From: Catonia carolina
Lineage: Eukaryota > Arthropoda > Insecta > Hemiptera > Achilidae
Direction of reading: 5' to 3'
NCBI GenBank assembly: GCA_035578175.1
Contig: JAQMRL010000040.1
Coordinates: 682,001-746,000 of the forward strand
Length of the DNA stretch: 64,000 bases
The notes below the pieces were generated by a model. The model saw nothing but the letters and a program-made list of their open reading frames with translations, made no database searches and was not told the origin of the DNA. Position 1 is the stretch's first letter. The number at the start of each line of letters is the position of its first letter. The translations under genes were made by a program, and so were the position numbers. Below are positions 11,795 through 22,513 of this stretch, one piece after another.

Positions 11795-11847
11795 ATATTT
11801 TTTAATTATTTACATTGGGAAGAGAAAGTCTGTGTTTCACACAGATT
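11795..11847 (-). mobile_element. CA-hairpin element, relic of the 5' end
   Basis: The segment attatttacattgggaagag followed by aaagtctgtgtttcacac resembles the reverse-complemented 5' terminus of the family. Nothing internal follows. Confidence 0.5.
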
Positions 11848-11950
11848 ATTTTAAGTTGTCACATCTTCTGAGATTATGTGATAAGCCCTTTTCCTGAAGA
11901 ACTGTGCAGCATCATCCTCCGTCCGAATATTATCAAGTAACTCTACAAAA

Positions 11951-12200
11951 CTAATAGTAGACTGACCATGATGTAGACTTTGTAGTTACTAACTGTGAAA
12001 TCGGATTTTTTTTGTAATCCCTAGTTTCTGTACGTTGCAATCTGTTCAATTCAGAACAGTTTGGGTCACTCCACGACCCAATGAGATGAAGATGATGTGT
12101 ATGACGTGTAGTCTTGAACAGACTCAGGTCGACCATTCCTGAGAGGTATGGTTAATTGAACCCCAACCATCAAAGTACACTGGCAACCACTATGACGTGT
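11951..12200. repeat. Diverged dispersed repeat, shared with 25785-25900
   Basis: The stretch around gtcttgaacagactcagg, then gttaattgaaccccaaccat and atcaaagt, has a diverged counterpart at about 25785-25900 (gtcttgtacagaatcagg, then gttaattaaaccgtaaccaa and tcaaagt). No frame is convincing. I do not recognise the family. Confidence 0.4.
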
Positions 12201-12209
12201 ATATGAAGT

Positions 12210-13073
12210 ATTTTTCTAAATGAAATTGTTAGGCCTACATCATATCATGACAGATGTTTTTAGTACTTTAAGTGCTTATAATTTAAAAAATCTGGTGTGA
12301 AACACTCACACAACTTTCTCTTGCCAATAGAAATAACTAAGAATAAACCTAATATTAGTAATAAAACATTAGAAATAAACAAAAAACTAACCTCAACATA
12401 ACCTAATTTTAATCATGAGTGAAAGACGCAAAATGAAAATCAACCTCAGTTTGGCTTAGAAATACGGAAAATCACTCTTTCTCTCTAAACTAGGCTCTGT
12501 AGAGAAAAATGCTTTAAATAAAAGTTGTAGATCTTTTAATTTCCTATAAAATTAATTATATACACTTTTGTCGTAAAATGCATTCTAAGGCCGAAATGTT
12601 TAAAAAATCAATTTTTCACACGTTTTCGTGAGAAAAAAACAGAAAATCGCAAATTACCGCTAAACTAAGCGTTATACAAAAAAATGTTTGAAATAAAAGT
12701 TGTAGGTTTTTAAATTCTCTACAACTTTTATTATATAAGTTTTTGCGCTAAAATTTATATTAAAGCCGTAATCTTAAAAAAACAACGTTTTTACGTGATA
12801 ACAGCCTCACCGAGAATTTCAGCAAACATGGCGCCTACCCTATCTTGTAGAGAATAAAAAATTGTGTAAAATAGGCGATTTTAAAAAAAATCGTAGGACC
12901 AGTTTTTGAGAAAATCGCAAAAAACTGAAAAATTATACGAATAAACTACTACTTCCGGTTGACCGATTTTGATGAAAATGTTCGTGTCGCGTCCGGTAGT
13001 GGTATGTAACTTAAGTTTCAAGTTTCAAGTTCGTACGATGTTCCGTTCTTGAGATATTCTGTTCACACACAGA

Positions 13074-13108
<35 letters not shown>

Positions 13109-13366
13109 CAATCGCTAAAAACATGTTTTTTGGGTTCAGGGGGTCTGAAAACGTATAGATCCGGTGAAAACTCGATTTCGAAAAATCGACATGAAAACAA
13201 TACTTTCCTTCCTATATATTCATATAGGCAAGAGAAAGTAAAAATAGTAAACCTAATAGGAATACGACATCCGTAAAGTGGTGGAGTGTAGCGTGCACCC
13301 TGTAGTAGGTGGCTTTTGTTTGTTGACAGAAGGAGGAGGAGGAGCAAACTAACAACAGCTCAACTA
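12210..13366. mobile_element. Short TIR element (GTTCAGCC MITE), left-truncated, split by a CA-hairpin element
   Basis: Matches the complete copy at 57235-58520: the inner block aaatgaaattgttaggcc then ctacatcatatcat at the left, and aataggaatacgacatccg to gagcaaac...cagctcaacta at the right. The right end is followed by TA. The left ~100 bp including the left TIR is missing. It carries a CA-hairpin element at 12289-13239. Confidence 0.75.
12289..13239 (+). mobile_element. CA-hairpin element, full copy
   Basis: 951 bp with canonical ends, CA run at about 13076-13104, and the aaatttatatt / aaaataggcg / gtcgcgtccgg variants. The host element has an unoccupied relative at 17570-17610 (ataatttaaaaaaatatag), showing insertion into an A-run. 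Confidence 0.93.
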
Positions 13367-13467
13367 TACATTAACATGGTATTCAATTGAATAGATTGAG
13401 ATGCGAATGACTCCATTAGTAAAGCCCAAGCCAATTGCTGTCAGCATTGGACTACGCATGTGCATAC

Positions 13468-13604
13468 ATAACTTCGACCCTGCATGGAGTATGCTGTATG
13501 CTGCTGTATGGAGTATGGAGTATGGAGTCGGAGGGTACTCCAACAAACAGTAAGATGTACAGTCAGTGTGTAGTTGAAATATTGACAACACCCATTCTAT
13601 TACG
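13468..13604 (+). repeat. Flanking direct repeat R, left copy
   Basis: 137 bp from ataacttcgaccctgcatgg to cccattctattacg, including a gtatggagtatggagtatgg stretch. It abuts the 5' end of the LINE at 13605. A near-identical, slightly deleted copy (16007-16120) abuts the LINE poly-A, and a third partial copy lies at 18913-19000. Confidence 0.8.
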
Positions 13605-13662
13605 TTCAGTTTAGTTAGGCTTTAATTACGTCAGTTTTAGGTCCAATTCTGTTTCTATTGTA

Positions 13663-15009
13663 CGAGGGTAGGCTGATAAGTAATGCACACATGCTTGTAG
13701 AAGACGAACAAAAAGAAATAGCAAGATGGGGTAAATAACAAATTAAAGTACAAATCTTAACCTACCAAATTATCTATTTATTTTTCAATATAGTCACCGT
13801 TAAGCATTACACATTTCTCCCAACGTTTAACAAGTTTTTTCATTCCGTCACTGAAAAATTCTTCCGACTTTCCTCGAACCCAGGACGCAATAGCTGCCTT
13901 CACCTCATTGTCCGAGCTGTAATGATTACCCTTAAGGTCTCTCTTCAGTAGAGGAAAAAAATAAAAATCGCAAGGCGCAAGGTCGGGAGAATACGGAGGG
14001 TGTAAAATTGGTTGAAACTTCAGGTTTCTCAGAGCCTCTCCAGTTGCACGCGAAGTGTGTGGACGAGCATTGTCGTGTTGCAAAATTATTGGCGCCAGGT
14101 TGCCTCTAACACGACAAACTCGACGTCGGAGGTGTTTCAGAGTCTGTATATACTGAGCAGAATTTACCGTTGCCCCTCGTTCCAGATAATCAGTCACATA
14201 AACTCGGCGAGCATCCCAAAACACAGTCAAAAGAATTTTTTTGCGGACGGTTGTGTTTTGAACTTTTTCACAACAGGAGAATGTGGATGACGATATTCAG
14301 CGCTCTGCCTTTTTTCTTCGGGATCGTAATGATGAACCCATGACTCGTCCCCCGTCACAATATTCAAAAGAAAGTCGTCTCCTTCGTCACGGTAGCGCTT
14401 CAAAAGTTGTTCACAGCATTCCAATCGACGCTGTTTATTCTCGTCTGTCAGACGGCGTGGTACCCATCGTGCACAGATTTTACGGTATCCCAATTGTTCA
14501 ATAATGAAGCCAACACGTTCCTTAGATATTCCAATTTGGTTTGCGATACGCTGTTGAGTGATTCGCCGGTCATTTTGAATCAAATCATCGATGAGTTTGC
14601 GACGATTATCGTCTGAGGCAGTGATTGGTCGTCCACTGCGTGTTTTGTCAACAATTAAGGCTTTTCCAGGTTGGCAATCACGAAATTTTATTACCCAACG
14701 ATTCACAGTAGACCTATCAACAGTATCGTCACAATAAACAGCCTTTAAACGACGATAAATCTCACTAGGATTCACTTTCTCAGCAGTTAAAAATTCGATA
14801 ACAGCGCGTTGTTTAATTCTCGTTGACATAGCACCAGAACACGACGCCATACTTCCACTACTCAAAACAAACTGAATGAAAGCAACGCCTTCAAACTGCG
14901 CAGGCTTGTAGAGGAGAAATAGTACTTCCACATGCCACCAGGCGCGCTACTGAAGTTTATTTAGTTGTCTTCTACAAGCATGTGTGCATTACTTATCAGC
15001 CTACCCTCG
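13663..15009 (-). mobile_element. Mariner element, near-intact
   Basis: 1347 bp with perfectly matching ~43-bp terminal inverted repeats (cgaggg...agaagac) and a TA target duplication (13661-13662 and 15010-15011). It interrupts the LINE reverse transcriptase frame exactly at a TA. The transposase is complete except for a single-base frameshift. The perfect TIRs and almost open frame suggest recent arrival. Confidence 0.95.
13778..14931 (-). pseudogene. Mariner transposase (DD34D), one frameshift
   Basis: Cut-and-paste transposase of the mariner family, acting in the nucleus on the element's own TIRs. The N-terminal half (14227-14931; a likely Met at the MASCSG or MSTRIK position) carries the paired HTH region, SGRP linker and WVPRRLT motif, then the first catalytic Asp in TGDESW. 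The C-terminal half (13778-14230) has the second Asp in HDNARPHT and the third in YSPDLAPCD, exactly 34 residues apart. It ends with CVMLNGDYIEK. The two halves are out of frame by one base at the T7 run 14236-14242, where eight would be needed. This could be a real inactivating mutation or a homopolymer sequencing error. Confidence 0.9.
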
Positions 15010-15011
15010 TA

Positions 15012-15882
15012 CATTAATAGGTTACCAGAAGTCATACCTAATGGCAGAGGTTTGTTGTTTGCTGATGATACTTCAGTAATCAGTAACAGTTCACTGGTAG
15101 ATGCTCTTGAAGTAAATACACATGTTAACATAGAGTCCGTAGTGCAGTTCTTGAATCAAATGTTATTAACAGTTAATGGGAAAAAGTGTCAGTACTTGCA
15201 GTTCAAAAATAAACATAACGTTAAAGAAAGTAGAGAAGTGGATGTATTTATTCATAATAATAGTTTAGAGCATGTAGAAACAGTGAAGTTCCTGGGCGTA
15301 TCTCTAGATAGATCTTTGTCTTGGGACTTCTATATCAATCAAGTTTGTAGTAAAATATCATCTGGGGTATTTGCACTAAAACAAATCGCCAGATTAAATG
15401 ATAAAAAATTACTAATGGCAGCTTATCATGGCCTCATTCTGTCTCATATCCGGTATGGTATTTTAGTATGGGGTAATTCTAGCATGGGTAATATGAATAG
15501 GGTTTTTAAAATTCAAAAGAAAGCTATTAGGTGTATGGTGGGAGCTAACCAGCTAACCTCATGCAGGCCACTATTTAAGGAGCTTAAATTGCTTACAGTT
15601 CCCTGTCTCTACATTTTTGAAGTGATTATGTATGTTAGGCAAAATAATTTTATGCAGAATTTCAATGTTCACAATCATAACACGAGAAACAGGAATGATT
15701 ATTATGTGGCTAATCACTCCACAAAATTGTTTGAACAAAAACCTACTTATGCAGGGAGAAAATTCATAAATAAATTACCCCAATCTTTAAAGTGTTGTGA
15801 GGATTTGAATTCCTTTAAAAAAAATTTAAAAAATTACTCGATCGGTGAAACTTTTTATAGCGTACAAGAATTTCTTTCTTGA
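15012..15882 (+). pseudogene. LINE reverse transcriptase, C-terminal part
   Basis: About 290 residues of non-LTR reverse transcriptase from the catalytic FADDT box (the two Asp of the palm) through VKFLGVSLDRSLSW and YGILVWGNSS to the end of ORF2. It is uninterrupted up to the stop at 15880-15882. The preceding fingers/palm segment is cut off by the mariner at 15009, and the LINE itself starts only ~55 bp before that. It is therefore dead as a source of enzyme but is well preserved. Clade (Jockey/CR1 group) is judged from the motif style only. Confidence 0.85.
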
Positions 15883-15970
15883 TAGTAGTGATACATAGTG
15901 TGTTTCTTATATGTATTTCAGGTGTTACATCTGACGACATGTCCTATACTCCTCCTGGAGTCTCCAGGGC

Positions 15971-16006
<36 letters not shown>

Positions 16007-16009
<3 letters not shown>

Positions 16010-16120
16010 ACTTCGACCCTGCGCATGGAGTATGCTGTATGCTGCTGTATGGAGTATGGAGTATGGAGTCGGAGGGTACTCCGACAAACAGTAAGTATTG
16101 ACAACACCCATTGTATTACG
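16007..16120 (+). repeat. Flanking direct repeat R, right copy
   Basis: Begins immediately after the LINE poly-A and matches 13468-13604 closely, with ~25 bp missing in the middle. It ends with cccattgtattacg. Confidence 0.8.
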
Positions 16121-16231
16121 TAAAGTCCAGCCTCTCTTAGTTTGCTCCTACTGTAAACAAATAATGACGTCACCGAGCATGCGCATTATATAAAAATGTG
16201 TACACGCTGCTTATCAAGTAACAACAAAATA

Positions 16232-17136
16232 CAGTAGACAAAAATCCGGATCGCGCTAGTCCGGACGATGATTTTCTTTTTATTACTTTATTTTCTGAAA
16301 TTTACAACTTTTAAATTAACAACCAGTAAAAAGTTTTCATGGAATTGGCCCGATGAAATCAGTGGTGAGGCTTTATCGGCGAACAAAGACGCTGTTCCTG
16401 AATTTAAGACCTTACTTTTTAAAATCCTTGACGAAGAAGGAATTTCCGGTGACCAGCTGTATAATTGCGACGAGACTGGTCTGAACTATAAAATGTTGCC
16501 CACGAAAACTCTCGCATCCAAAAAAGAAGCTTCAGCCTCGGGCTATATAAAAAAAAAGCAAGGAACGGGTTACGGTGTTGGCTTGTAGCAATGTCACCGG
16601 CAGTCATAAACTTAGGTTAACATTGATAGGAAAACCAAGAAAACCCAGAGCTTTTAAAATTTAAAGAAAGACGATGTGTTGCCACTTTGGTATGCAAACC
16701 AACAAAAAGCATGGATGAATTCTACAAATTTTTAAGACTTGGTTTTTTAATGAATTTGTACCTACTTTAATTACTCTATATAATTATAATTGAGACATAT
16801 ACGACACATTTTATTACATGTTTAAAATCCGTAACTTGCAAATCTTACAAAGAGTGCAATCGAATCTTATTACGGTACAGTAGTGTTAAGTTTAGTCAAT
16901 CTTTGTGCTTCGTATATTGAATAATTACAGTACCAGTAGCCTACTGTAATTTATTAGGCCTACAGTGTTTTAAAATTTTTTCAGAAGCTCACTCTTATCT
17001 TAGCAGATAAACGTTAATGCTTATTGTCATAATTATTCACCATAAAGACGAAATTGCCAACCTCTGGGAAATCCGGATTTTTCAAAATCCAGACCGGCCG
17101 TCCGCCACATTAGTCCGGATTTCTGAGAGTCTACTG
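16232..17136 (+). mobile_element. Pogo/Tigger element, degenerate
   Basis: Ends cagtagacaaaaatccgg and ccggatttctgagagtctac followed by tg, with TA duplicated (16230-16231, 17137-17138). The intact site is visible at 57340-57350 (acaaaatactttcaaaag), so the insertion is proven by a paralogous empty site. It contains part of a DDE transposase. Confidence 0.9.
16345..16755 (+). pseudogene. Tigger/pogo transposase fragment (DDE_1)
   Basis: Readable as a pogo/Tigger (jerky-like) DDE transposase core segment: NWPDEISGEALSANKDAV, then LYNCDETGLNYKMLP with the first catalytic Asp. After one or more frameshifts near 16545 and 16640 it continues with the usual G-S/H-KL and K-PRAFK stretches and a final W-Y-N-K-AWM-like segment. 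The N-terminal CENP-B/HTH region and the later catalytic residues are missing. It is inactive. Confidence 0.8.
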
Positions 17137-17228
17137 TACTTTCAAAAGTATTTAAATACAAAAAAAAGTATTTAAATACTTTAAAAAGTATTTTTATAAA
17201 TGAAATTTTTAGACCTACATCATATCAT

Positions 17229-17229
<1 letters not shown>

Positions 17230-17262
<33 letters not shown>

Positions 17263-17545
17263 GTGAGGCCACAATGGACCACTTCAGCCACAACATGAAA
17301 GACTCTACTTCGATCTCTGAGCCCTGATCTTCACCCAGTATTCCCTCATTCTTTGTGATCTCTGAGCCCGGAGTTCTTCCGTCACCCTCTGCACTCTTCT
17401 AGTCATGGTTTCCGGTTCCATAGCCAGATCCTTCAACTTTCTATAACTCTCAGACTTGAACCTCACATCCTCCAGCGTCAACCCAAACCTTTCCAAGTCC
17501 TCCTTGACCTCCTTCGTCCAGTTCAAACCGATTTTAAAATCCCAG
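17230..17545 (-). mobile_element. RTE-type LINE 3' end, reverse orientation
   Basis: A T-run of ~30 (poly-A on the minus strand) followed by a minus-strand frame NWTKEVKEDLERFGLTLEDV. This resembles the C-terminus of RTE-like ORF2 proteins. It is 5'-truncated and interrupts the GTTCAGCC MITE between its catcatatcat and tttaagtac blocks. Confidence 0.7.
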
Positions 17546-17640
17546 ACACTTTCAATAATGTTTTAAGTACATATAATTTAAAAAAATATAGTTAATATAG
17601 TTAACTTAATAGGAATACGACATCCATAAATTCACGGACT

Positions 17641-18912
17641 CTAGCATTCACCCTTTTTTTTTGCGCCCAGGAGACTCCAGGAGGAGTATAAGACATGTCA
17701 GATATAACACCTGAAATACATATATAAAAATCACACAATGTATCACTACTATCAAGAAAGAAATTCTTGAATGCTATAAAAAGTTTCACCGATCAAGTAA
17801 TTTTTTCAGATTTCTTTTAAAGGAATTCGAATCCTCACATTATTTTAAAAATTGGGGTAATTTATTCATGAATTTTCTTTCTCCCTGCATAAGTAGGTTT
17901 TTTGTTGAAACAATTTTGTGGAGTGATTAATAAGCCACATAATAATCATTCCTGTTTCTCCTTGTTACTTTCTCTTGCCTATATGAATATATAGGAAGGA
18001 AAGTATTGTTTTCATGTCGATTTTTCGAAATTGAATTTTCACCGGATCTATACGTTTTCAGACCCCCTGAACCCAAAAAACATGTTTTTAGCGATTGGTC
18101 TGTGTGTGTGAACAGAATATCTCAAGAACGGAACATCGTACGAACTTGAAACTTGAAACTTAAGTTACATACCACTACCGGACGCGACACAAACATTTTC
18201 ATCAAAATTGGTCAGCCGGAATAACCAGTTTATTCGTATAATTTTTCAGTTTTTTGCGATTTTCTCAAAAACTGGTCCTACGATTTTTTTTTAAATCGCC
18301 TATTTTACTCAATTTTTTATTCTCTACAAGATAGGGTAGGCGCTATGTTTGCTGAAATTCTCGGTGAGGCTGTTTTCACGTAAAAACGTTGTTTTTTTAA
18401 GATTACGGCTTTAATATAAATTTTAGCGCAAAAACTTATATAATAAAAGTTGTAGAGAATTTAAAAACCTACAACTTCTGTTTCAAACATTGTTTTGTAT
18501 GACGCTTAGTTTAGCAGTAATTAGCGATTTTCTGATTTTTTCTCACGAAAACGTGTGAAAAATCGATTTTTTTAAGATTTTGGCCTTAGTATGCATTTTA
18601 CGACAAAAGTGTACATAACCAAATTTATAGGAAATTAAAAGATCTACAACTTTTATTTTACGTATTTTTCTCTACAGAGCCTAGTTTAGCGTGAAATAGT
18701 GATTTTCCGTATTTTTAAGCCAGACTGAGGTTGATTTTCATTTTGAGTGTTTCACTCATGATTAAAATAAGGTTATGTTTATTGAGGTTAGTTTTTTGTT
18801 TGTTTCTAATATTTTATTACTAATGTTAAATTATATTGTAAATTATTTGCATTGGCAAGAGAAAGTTGTGTGTTTCACACCAGATTTTGTTATGATTGTG
18901 ATCATTGACAGA
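17641..18912 (-). mobile_element. Jockey-type LINE 3' end, reverse copy, split by a CA-hairpin element
   Basis: The minus strand matches 15655-15985 of the LINE at 13605-16006, including the gagtctcctgg 3' segment and a short poly-A (T-run at about 17650). The match continues across the CA-hairpin element: left part ends gtttctccttgtt at 17966, right part resumes gttatgattgtgatcattga at 18889. It is 5'-truncated, next to a third copy of repeat R. Confidence 0.85.
17967..18886 (-). mobile_element. CA-hairpin element inside a LINE
   Basis: 920 bp, reverse orientation, short CA run. The LINE sequence at 15680-15700 gives the empty site. The bases TTGTT lie at both junctions, so a short (3-5 bp) target duplication is likely. 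This copy is the most informative for defining the termini because its target is not a pure A-run. Confidence 0.92.
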
Positions 18913-19000
18913 ACTTCGACCCTCCCTGCATACCCCCCCGACAAACAGTAAAATGTACAGTCACGAGTGTTGTTGAAAATTGACAACACCCATTGTATTT
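18913..19000 (+). repeat. Repeat R, third copy (partial)
   Basis: The stretch aacttcgaccctccctgcat through gacaaacagtaaaatgtacag to acacccattgtatt matches 13468-13604 with the gtatggag stretch missing. Confidence 0.7.
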
Positions 19001-19192
19001 AGTAGGCATGCTGTTCCATTGTTGATTAGATACGGTGCACTATTGCAGTACATACAAGACTATACTAATGCAGACGCACGTTTTTCTCAGCGCTCTCCTT
19101 ACGAAAATCAGGCTATACCGATTGCTGTTATCACAGCAGTTGACATGCAGGATGATCCACCTTGTGCACACAATCTAAAAATGCAACTTTTT

Positions 19193-19407
19193 ACTTTCTC
19201 TTACCTATACGAATACTATACAGGAAGGAAAGTATTGTTTTCATGTAGACTTTTAGAAATAGATTTTTCACCAGATATATGCATTTACAGACCCCTTGAA
19301 CCCAGAAAAACATGTTTTAGCGATTGGTCCGTGTGTGTGTGTGATCAAAATATCTCAAGAACGGAAGAACATCGTACGAAATTGAAACTTGATATTTAAG
19401 TTAGATA
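19193..19407 (-). mobile_element. CA-hairpin element, 3' part, old copy split by an insertion
   Basis: Diverged reverse copy: actttctcttacctatacg, gtgtgtgtgtgatc and cttgatatttaagttagata. It breaks at 19407 and a further ~60 bp (ccactagaggaccagacatg to ggaaacagtagta) resumes at 21031-21091. The 1.6 kb between, bounded by TA-rich junctions, looks like a later insertion. Confidence 0.7.
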
Positions 19408-19832
19408 TAGTCGTGAGAAAGTGAGAAAGAAATTCCGCTTCCACTCCTCATCACATGTAATACTAGCCGAACCGCATAACAACGGCAGTCTGAACGCTAC
19501 TACTCTGCCTGATATTATTTGCTACAATTTTAAGAAATGAAAACCAATGATAAATGAGGGGTCCCTCTTTCACTTCCCACTCAAAAAACGTTATCACACT
19601 AATAATAATTTCACAACTTTGACTATGCAAAACTTGACCTCTTTTGCCGACTTTATAATATTTTCCCCTATTTTCACTCATTTTATATGAACTCGGAACT
19701 GAACCGAGTCAACGAAAAAGTAAACAGCTTTGAATAATATAAGACACTACATTAGAAATTAAAATCCGATAAATAGTAATATAGTTAACGATAAAAATAA
19801 ATACATGAGATAGAACGACAAAGATAGATATA

Positions 19833-20782
19833 GGGTGATTCAAAAAGAGCGCCGGTTTTGATATATCAAATTAAGAGATTTATTTTATTGAAAAACTGAA
19901 AATAAATACATCAACAAGTTCATCTTACCTTCCGATTTCATGTATGAAAAATGATGTCATGCATGTGTCCTCCTCTACTGCGCTGGCACGCAGCAACTCT
20001 GTCCATGAAATTGGATATTACTGCACGACAAGTTTCGACTTCCATTTGCCTGATAACCCGTCGAATTTCCTCCTTCAAGTCAATGATGTTTCGGGGTTTA
20101 TTGGCATACACCAATGACTTCAGATGACCCCAAAGATGAAAGTCACAAGACGTCAAGTCACACGACCTTGGTGGCCATTGATGGTCGGAATTACGAGAAA
20201 TGATGCGATCCTGGAACCGTTCACGGAGCAACAACATTGTTTCTCGTGCAGCAACTGAATTTTATACGGGTGATATTGGAGATCGTAACGAAGAATTCTC
20301 CGTACAGAAGAACATCGTAAACCCAATTGTTGAGAACGGCGACGTATTGATTTTGCTGGGCTAACAGCCACACTGTCACGAACCAACGCAACGTTCTGCT
20401 CAGTTCGGCCAGAACGACGACGTCCAGAACTTTTAAGGTCAACTGTTGAACCCGTCTCAAAAAACTTTTTCATGAGCCTGCGAACTGTTGATTCATTCGG
20501 TGCTTCATTACGTCGTAGAGTACCGCGAAGTCGCCTGACAGTAGCCGCGTAACTCTCTCCACTCTGGTAAAATGTTTTGACGATTAACACTCGTTGTGCA
20601 ATAGTAAACTTCTCCATGGTTAGACACAGACTGCGAGAGTACTACACTGCGAACAAGAGAAACTACGACTGAATCGTCAATTGGAATGTTCTCCGAAATA
20701 GAAATGAGGTCTAACAATGTTGCCAACCAATAAACAAAAATTTACCAGCTGTTTAAAAACCGGCGCTCTTTTTGAATCACCC
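19833..20782 (-). mobile_element. IS630/mariner-type element, internally deleted
   Basis: 950 bp with inverted ends gggtgattcaaaaagagcg and its complement extending ~25 bp. A TA precedes the left end; the right flank is gtta, so the target duplication is unclear. It contains transposase fragments on the minus strand. Confidence 0.85.
19938..20617 (-). pseudogene. DDE transposase with the catalytic middle missing
   Basis: The frame 20153-20617 starts MEKFTIAQRVLIVKTFYQSG and carries the two helix-turn-helix regions typical of insect IS630/mariner-like transposases. The frame 19938-20237 carries the C-terminus with WPPRSCDLTSCDFHLWGHLK, the usual WPPRSPDLTP.DFFLWG block around the last acidic residue. 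The segment that should hold the first two catalytic Asp (including the FQQDGAPPH-type box) is absent, and the halves are out of frame. It is non-functional as an enzyme but may bind its TIRs. Confidence 0.8.
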
Positions 20783-21298
20783 GTTAGATTATACATTTGT
20801 GTAGATAACACTTCAATAAGTAACTAATTAATCACTCCAATACGCTAAGGTTAGAACTCAACTAGAGAATTGTCAAGTAGCACTACTCACACACACCCCT
20901 CTCCCCTCTCCTTATTAAATGGACTACTCGCACCAGCTCAGACTGGCCCAACACACTGTGACGTCAGTTTTTCCTTTTACACAATATTTTCACTATAGTC
21001 AGTTATCTCTTCTAAAAGAATGAATTTCACTATACCACTAGAGGACCAGACATGAACATTTTCATCAAAATAGGTCATCTGGAAACAGTAGTAAAAAAAT
21101 CACCAGTACACCCATAGTGCTCTGTTGATCCTTACGCATGGTTTGTTCAACCTTCCATGAGTGATGGTTTTCTGATTCTTTCTTTACAGTACAACCAGCT
21201 GCAAGCAAACTCCATTCTCTACTTTTGGATGTTTTTGATATCCATATATGACTTACTATACACTTCTGTCATTTGCTGATGAATTTTAATTTGTTTAA
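20783..21298. other. No gene seen
   Basis: Apart from the CA-hairpin relic at 21031-21091, nothing is recognised. The left part carries a CT-rich stretch (acacacccctctcccctctc). Confidence 0.5.
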
Positions 21299-21585
21299 CA
21301 CGTTCAGCACAAATGCCGCCGTAAGGCGGCAAAAATTGAGGTTCATTCCAGAGACTGATGCCGCCTTAAGGCGGGATATGCAATACCACATTTCTATAGC
21401 TTTAGTTAAATAGCCGGTGTACTGGCAGTGTTAGTAAAGGTTGTTCAGGGGTTCAGATATATTCTACGAGCGCCACTGTGAAGATTGTCTTTTGTTACAA
21501 ACTGCCGGGAATTTTTGAACGAATTTTAAAAGTGTAGTCTTTTGGACGTCCTAGAGCCGTGTAATTTTATTGTTTTATTTAATTA

Positions 21586-22513
21586 CGAGGCGTGTTTTTT
21601 AAGTAAGTACCGTTTTGGAATTAAAAAAAGACGTGCAAAGATATCGCAATAATTTTATTTTTACATGAAAGCCTGTACCTTAATCTACTTTTCTACATAA
21701 TTTCCGTGAATATTGAGGCACTTGTCATAACGTGGCACCAGTTTTTGAATACCCTCCTGATAAAATTCTGCCGCCTGATTTGTTAACCACTGCATCACAA
21801 ATGTTTTGACTTCGTTATCGTCTTGAAGACGCCGACCGCCCAGGTGTTTCTTCAAGTGCAGGAACAAATGGTAGTCGCTGGGCGCCAAATCAGGGCTGTA
21901 TGGAGGATGATCTAGAGTTTCCTATTTAAATGATTTGATGAGATCTTTGGTCTGATTAGCCACATGTGGACGGGCATTGTCATGCAGCAAAACGATACCC
22001 TTAACTTGCCACGTCTTTTGTTCTGGATTGCACGACGCAGATTTTTCAATGTCTCACAATAAGACGCTGCATTGATTGTCTCATTACGAGGCAGAAACTC
22101 CACTAGCAATACTCCTTTTCTGTCCCAAAAAACTGTGCACATGATTTTCCGGGCAGAAATTGTTGCACATTTGTGCGGCCATCTTTAAATGCTCTCACCC
22201 ATTTCCTTACCATTCCATCACTCATAATGTTTTGTCCGTAAACTTCAACGATCTCACGATGAATATCGATCGGTTTTACGCCTTTAGCACTAAGAAATCG
22301 TATAACAGCCCGTACTTCACAATCAGCGGGACTCACGATTGTCGGAGGCATCTTAAACACTCAGTAAACAACGTATACAATGAAGAATCAGACTGTAATG
22401 GCGTCAGTGCGTAGACCAGAGATGTAGGTAACCAGCGCGCATGCGCGGAACGCCGACCGTAGCGCTGCGGCGGCGGAATCGCAAAACGGTACTGACTTAA
22501 AAAACACGCCTCG
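21586..22513 (-). mobile_element. Mariner element, internally deleted
   Basis: 928 bp with ~28-bp TIRs (cgaggcgtgttttttaagta...) and TA duplicated (21584-21585, 22514-22515), inside the piggyBac-like element. It is ~0.4 kb shorter than a full mariner. Confidence 0.92.
21685..22360 (-). pseudogene. Mariner transposase remnant lacking the first catalytic Asp
   Basis: The N-terminus (22103-22360) holds the HTH region ending VRKWVRAFKDGRTNVQ. It then jumps to the central MCTVFWDRKGVLLVEFLPR segment (21912-22142), skipping the TGDE box. The second Asp (HDNARPH) and third (YSPDLAPSD) can still be read in a shifted frame, with a stop between them. The C-terminus 21685-21888 ends CLNIHGNYVEK. It is inactive through deletion plus frameshifts. 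Confidence 0.85.

Larger units (their letters stand above)
13605..16006 (+). mobile_element. Jockey-type LINE, 5'-truncated, split by a mariner
   Basis: The LINE reads SVLGPILFLLY up to 13662 and continues INRLPEV... at 15012 once the mariner and one TA copy are removed. The reverse transcriptase YADD-type box is present as FADDT, with VKFLGVSLD and YGILVWGNSS downstream. The element ends in 3' sequence (ctcctcctggagtctccagg) and a 37-A tail at 15973-16007. A second, reversed 3' end of the same family lies at 17641-18912. Confidence 0.88.
16122..17640. mobile_element. GTTCAGCC MITE, copy split by a Tigger and a LINE end
   Basis: The left end tccagcctctcttagtttgc and inner sequence match 57236-57345. 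The copy continues after the Tigger at 17137 (actttcaaaagtatttaaat), is broken again by a reversed LINE end at 17230-17545, then resumes tttaagtacatataattt and aataggaatacgacatcc. Its right end is lost at the next LINE (17641). It provides the CA-hairpin-free state of this repeat. Confidence 0.75.

Noticed and set aside
15973..16007. Poly-A run read as Lys/Phe-rich ORFs
   Set aside because: It is the LINE poly-A tail.
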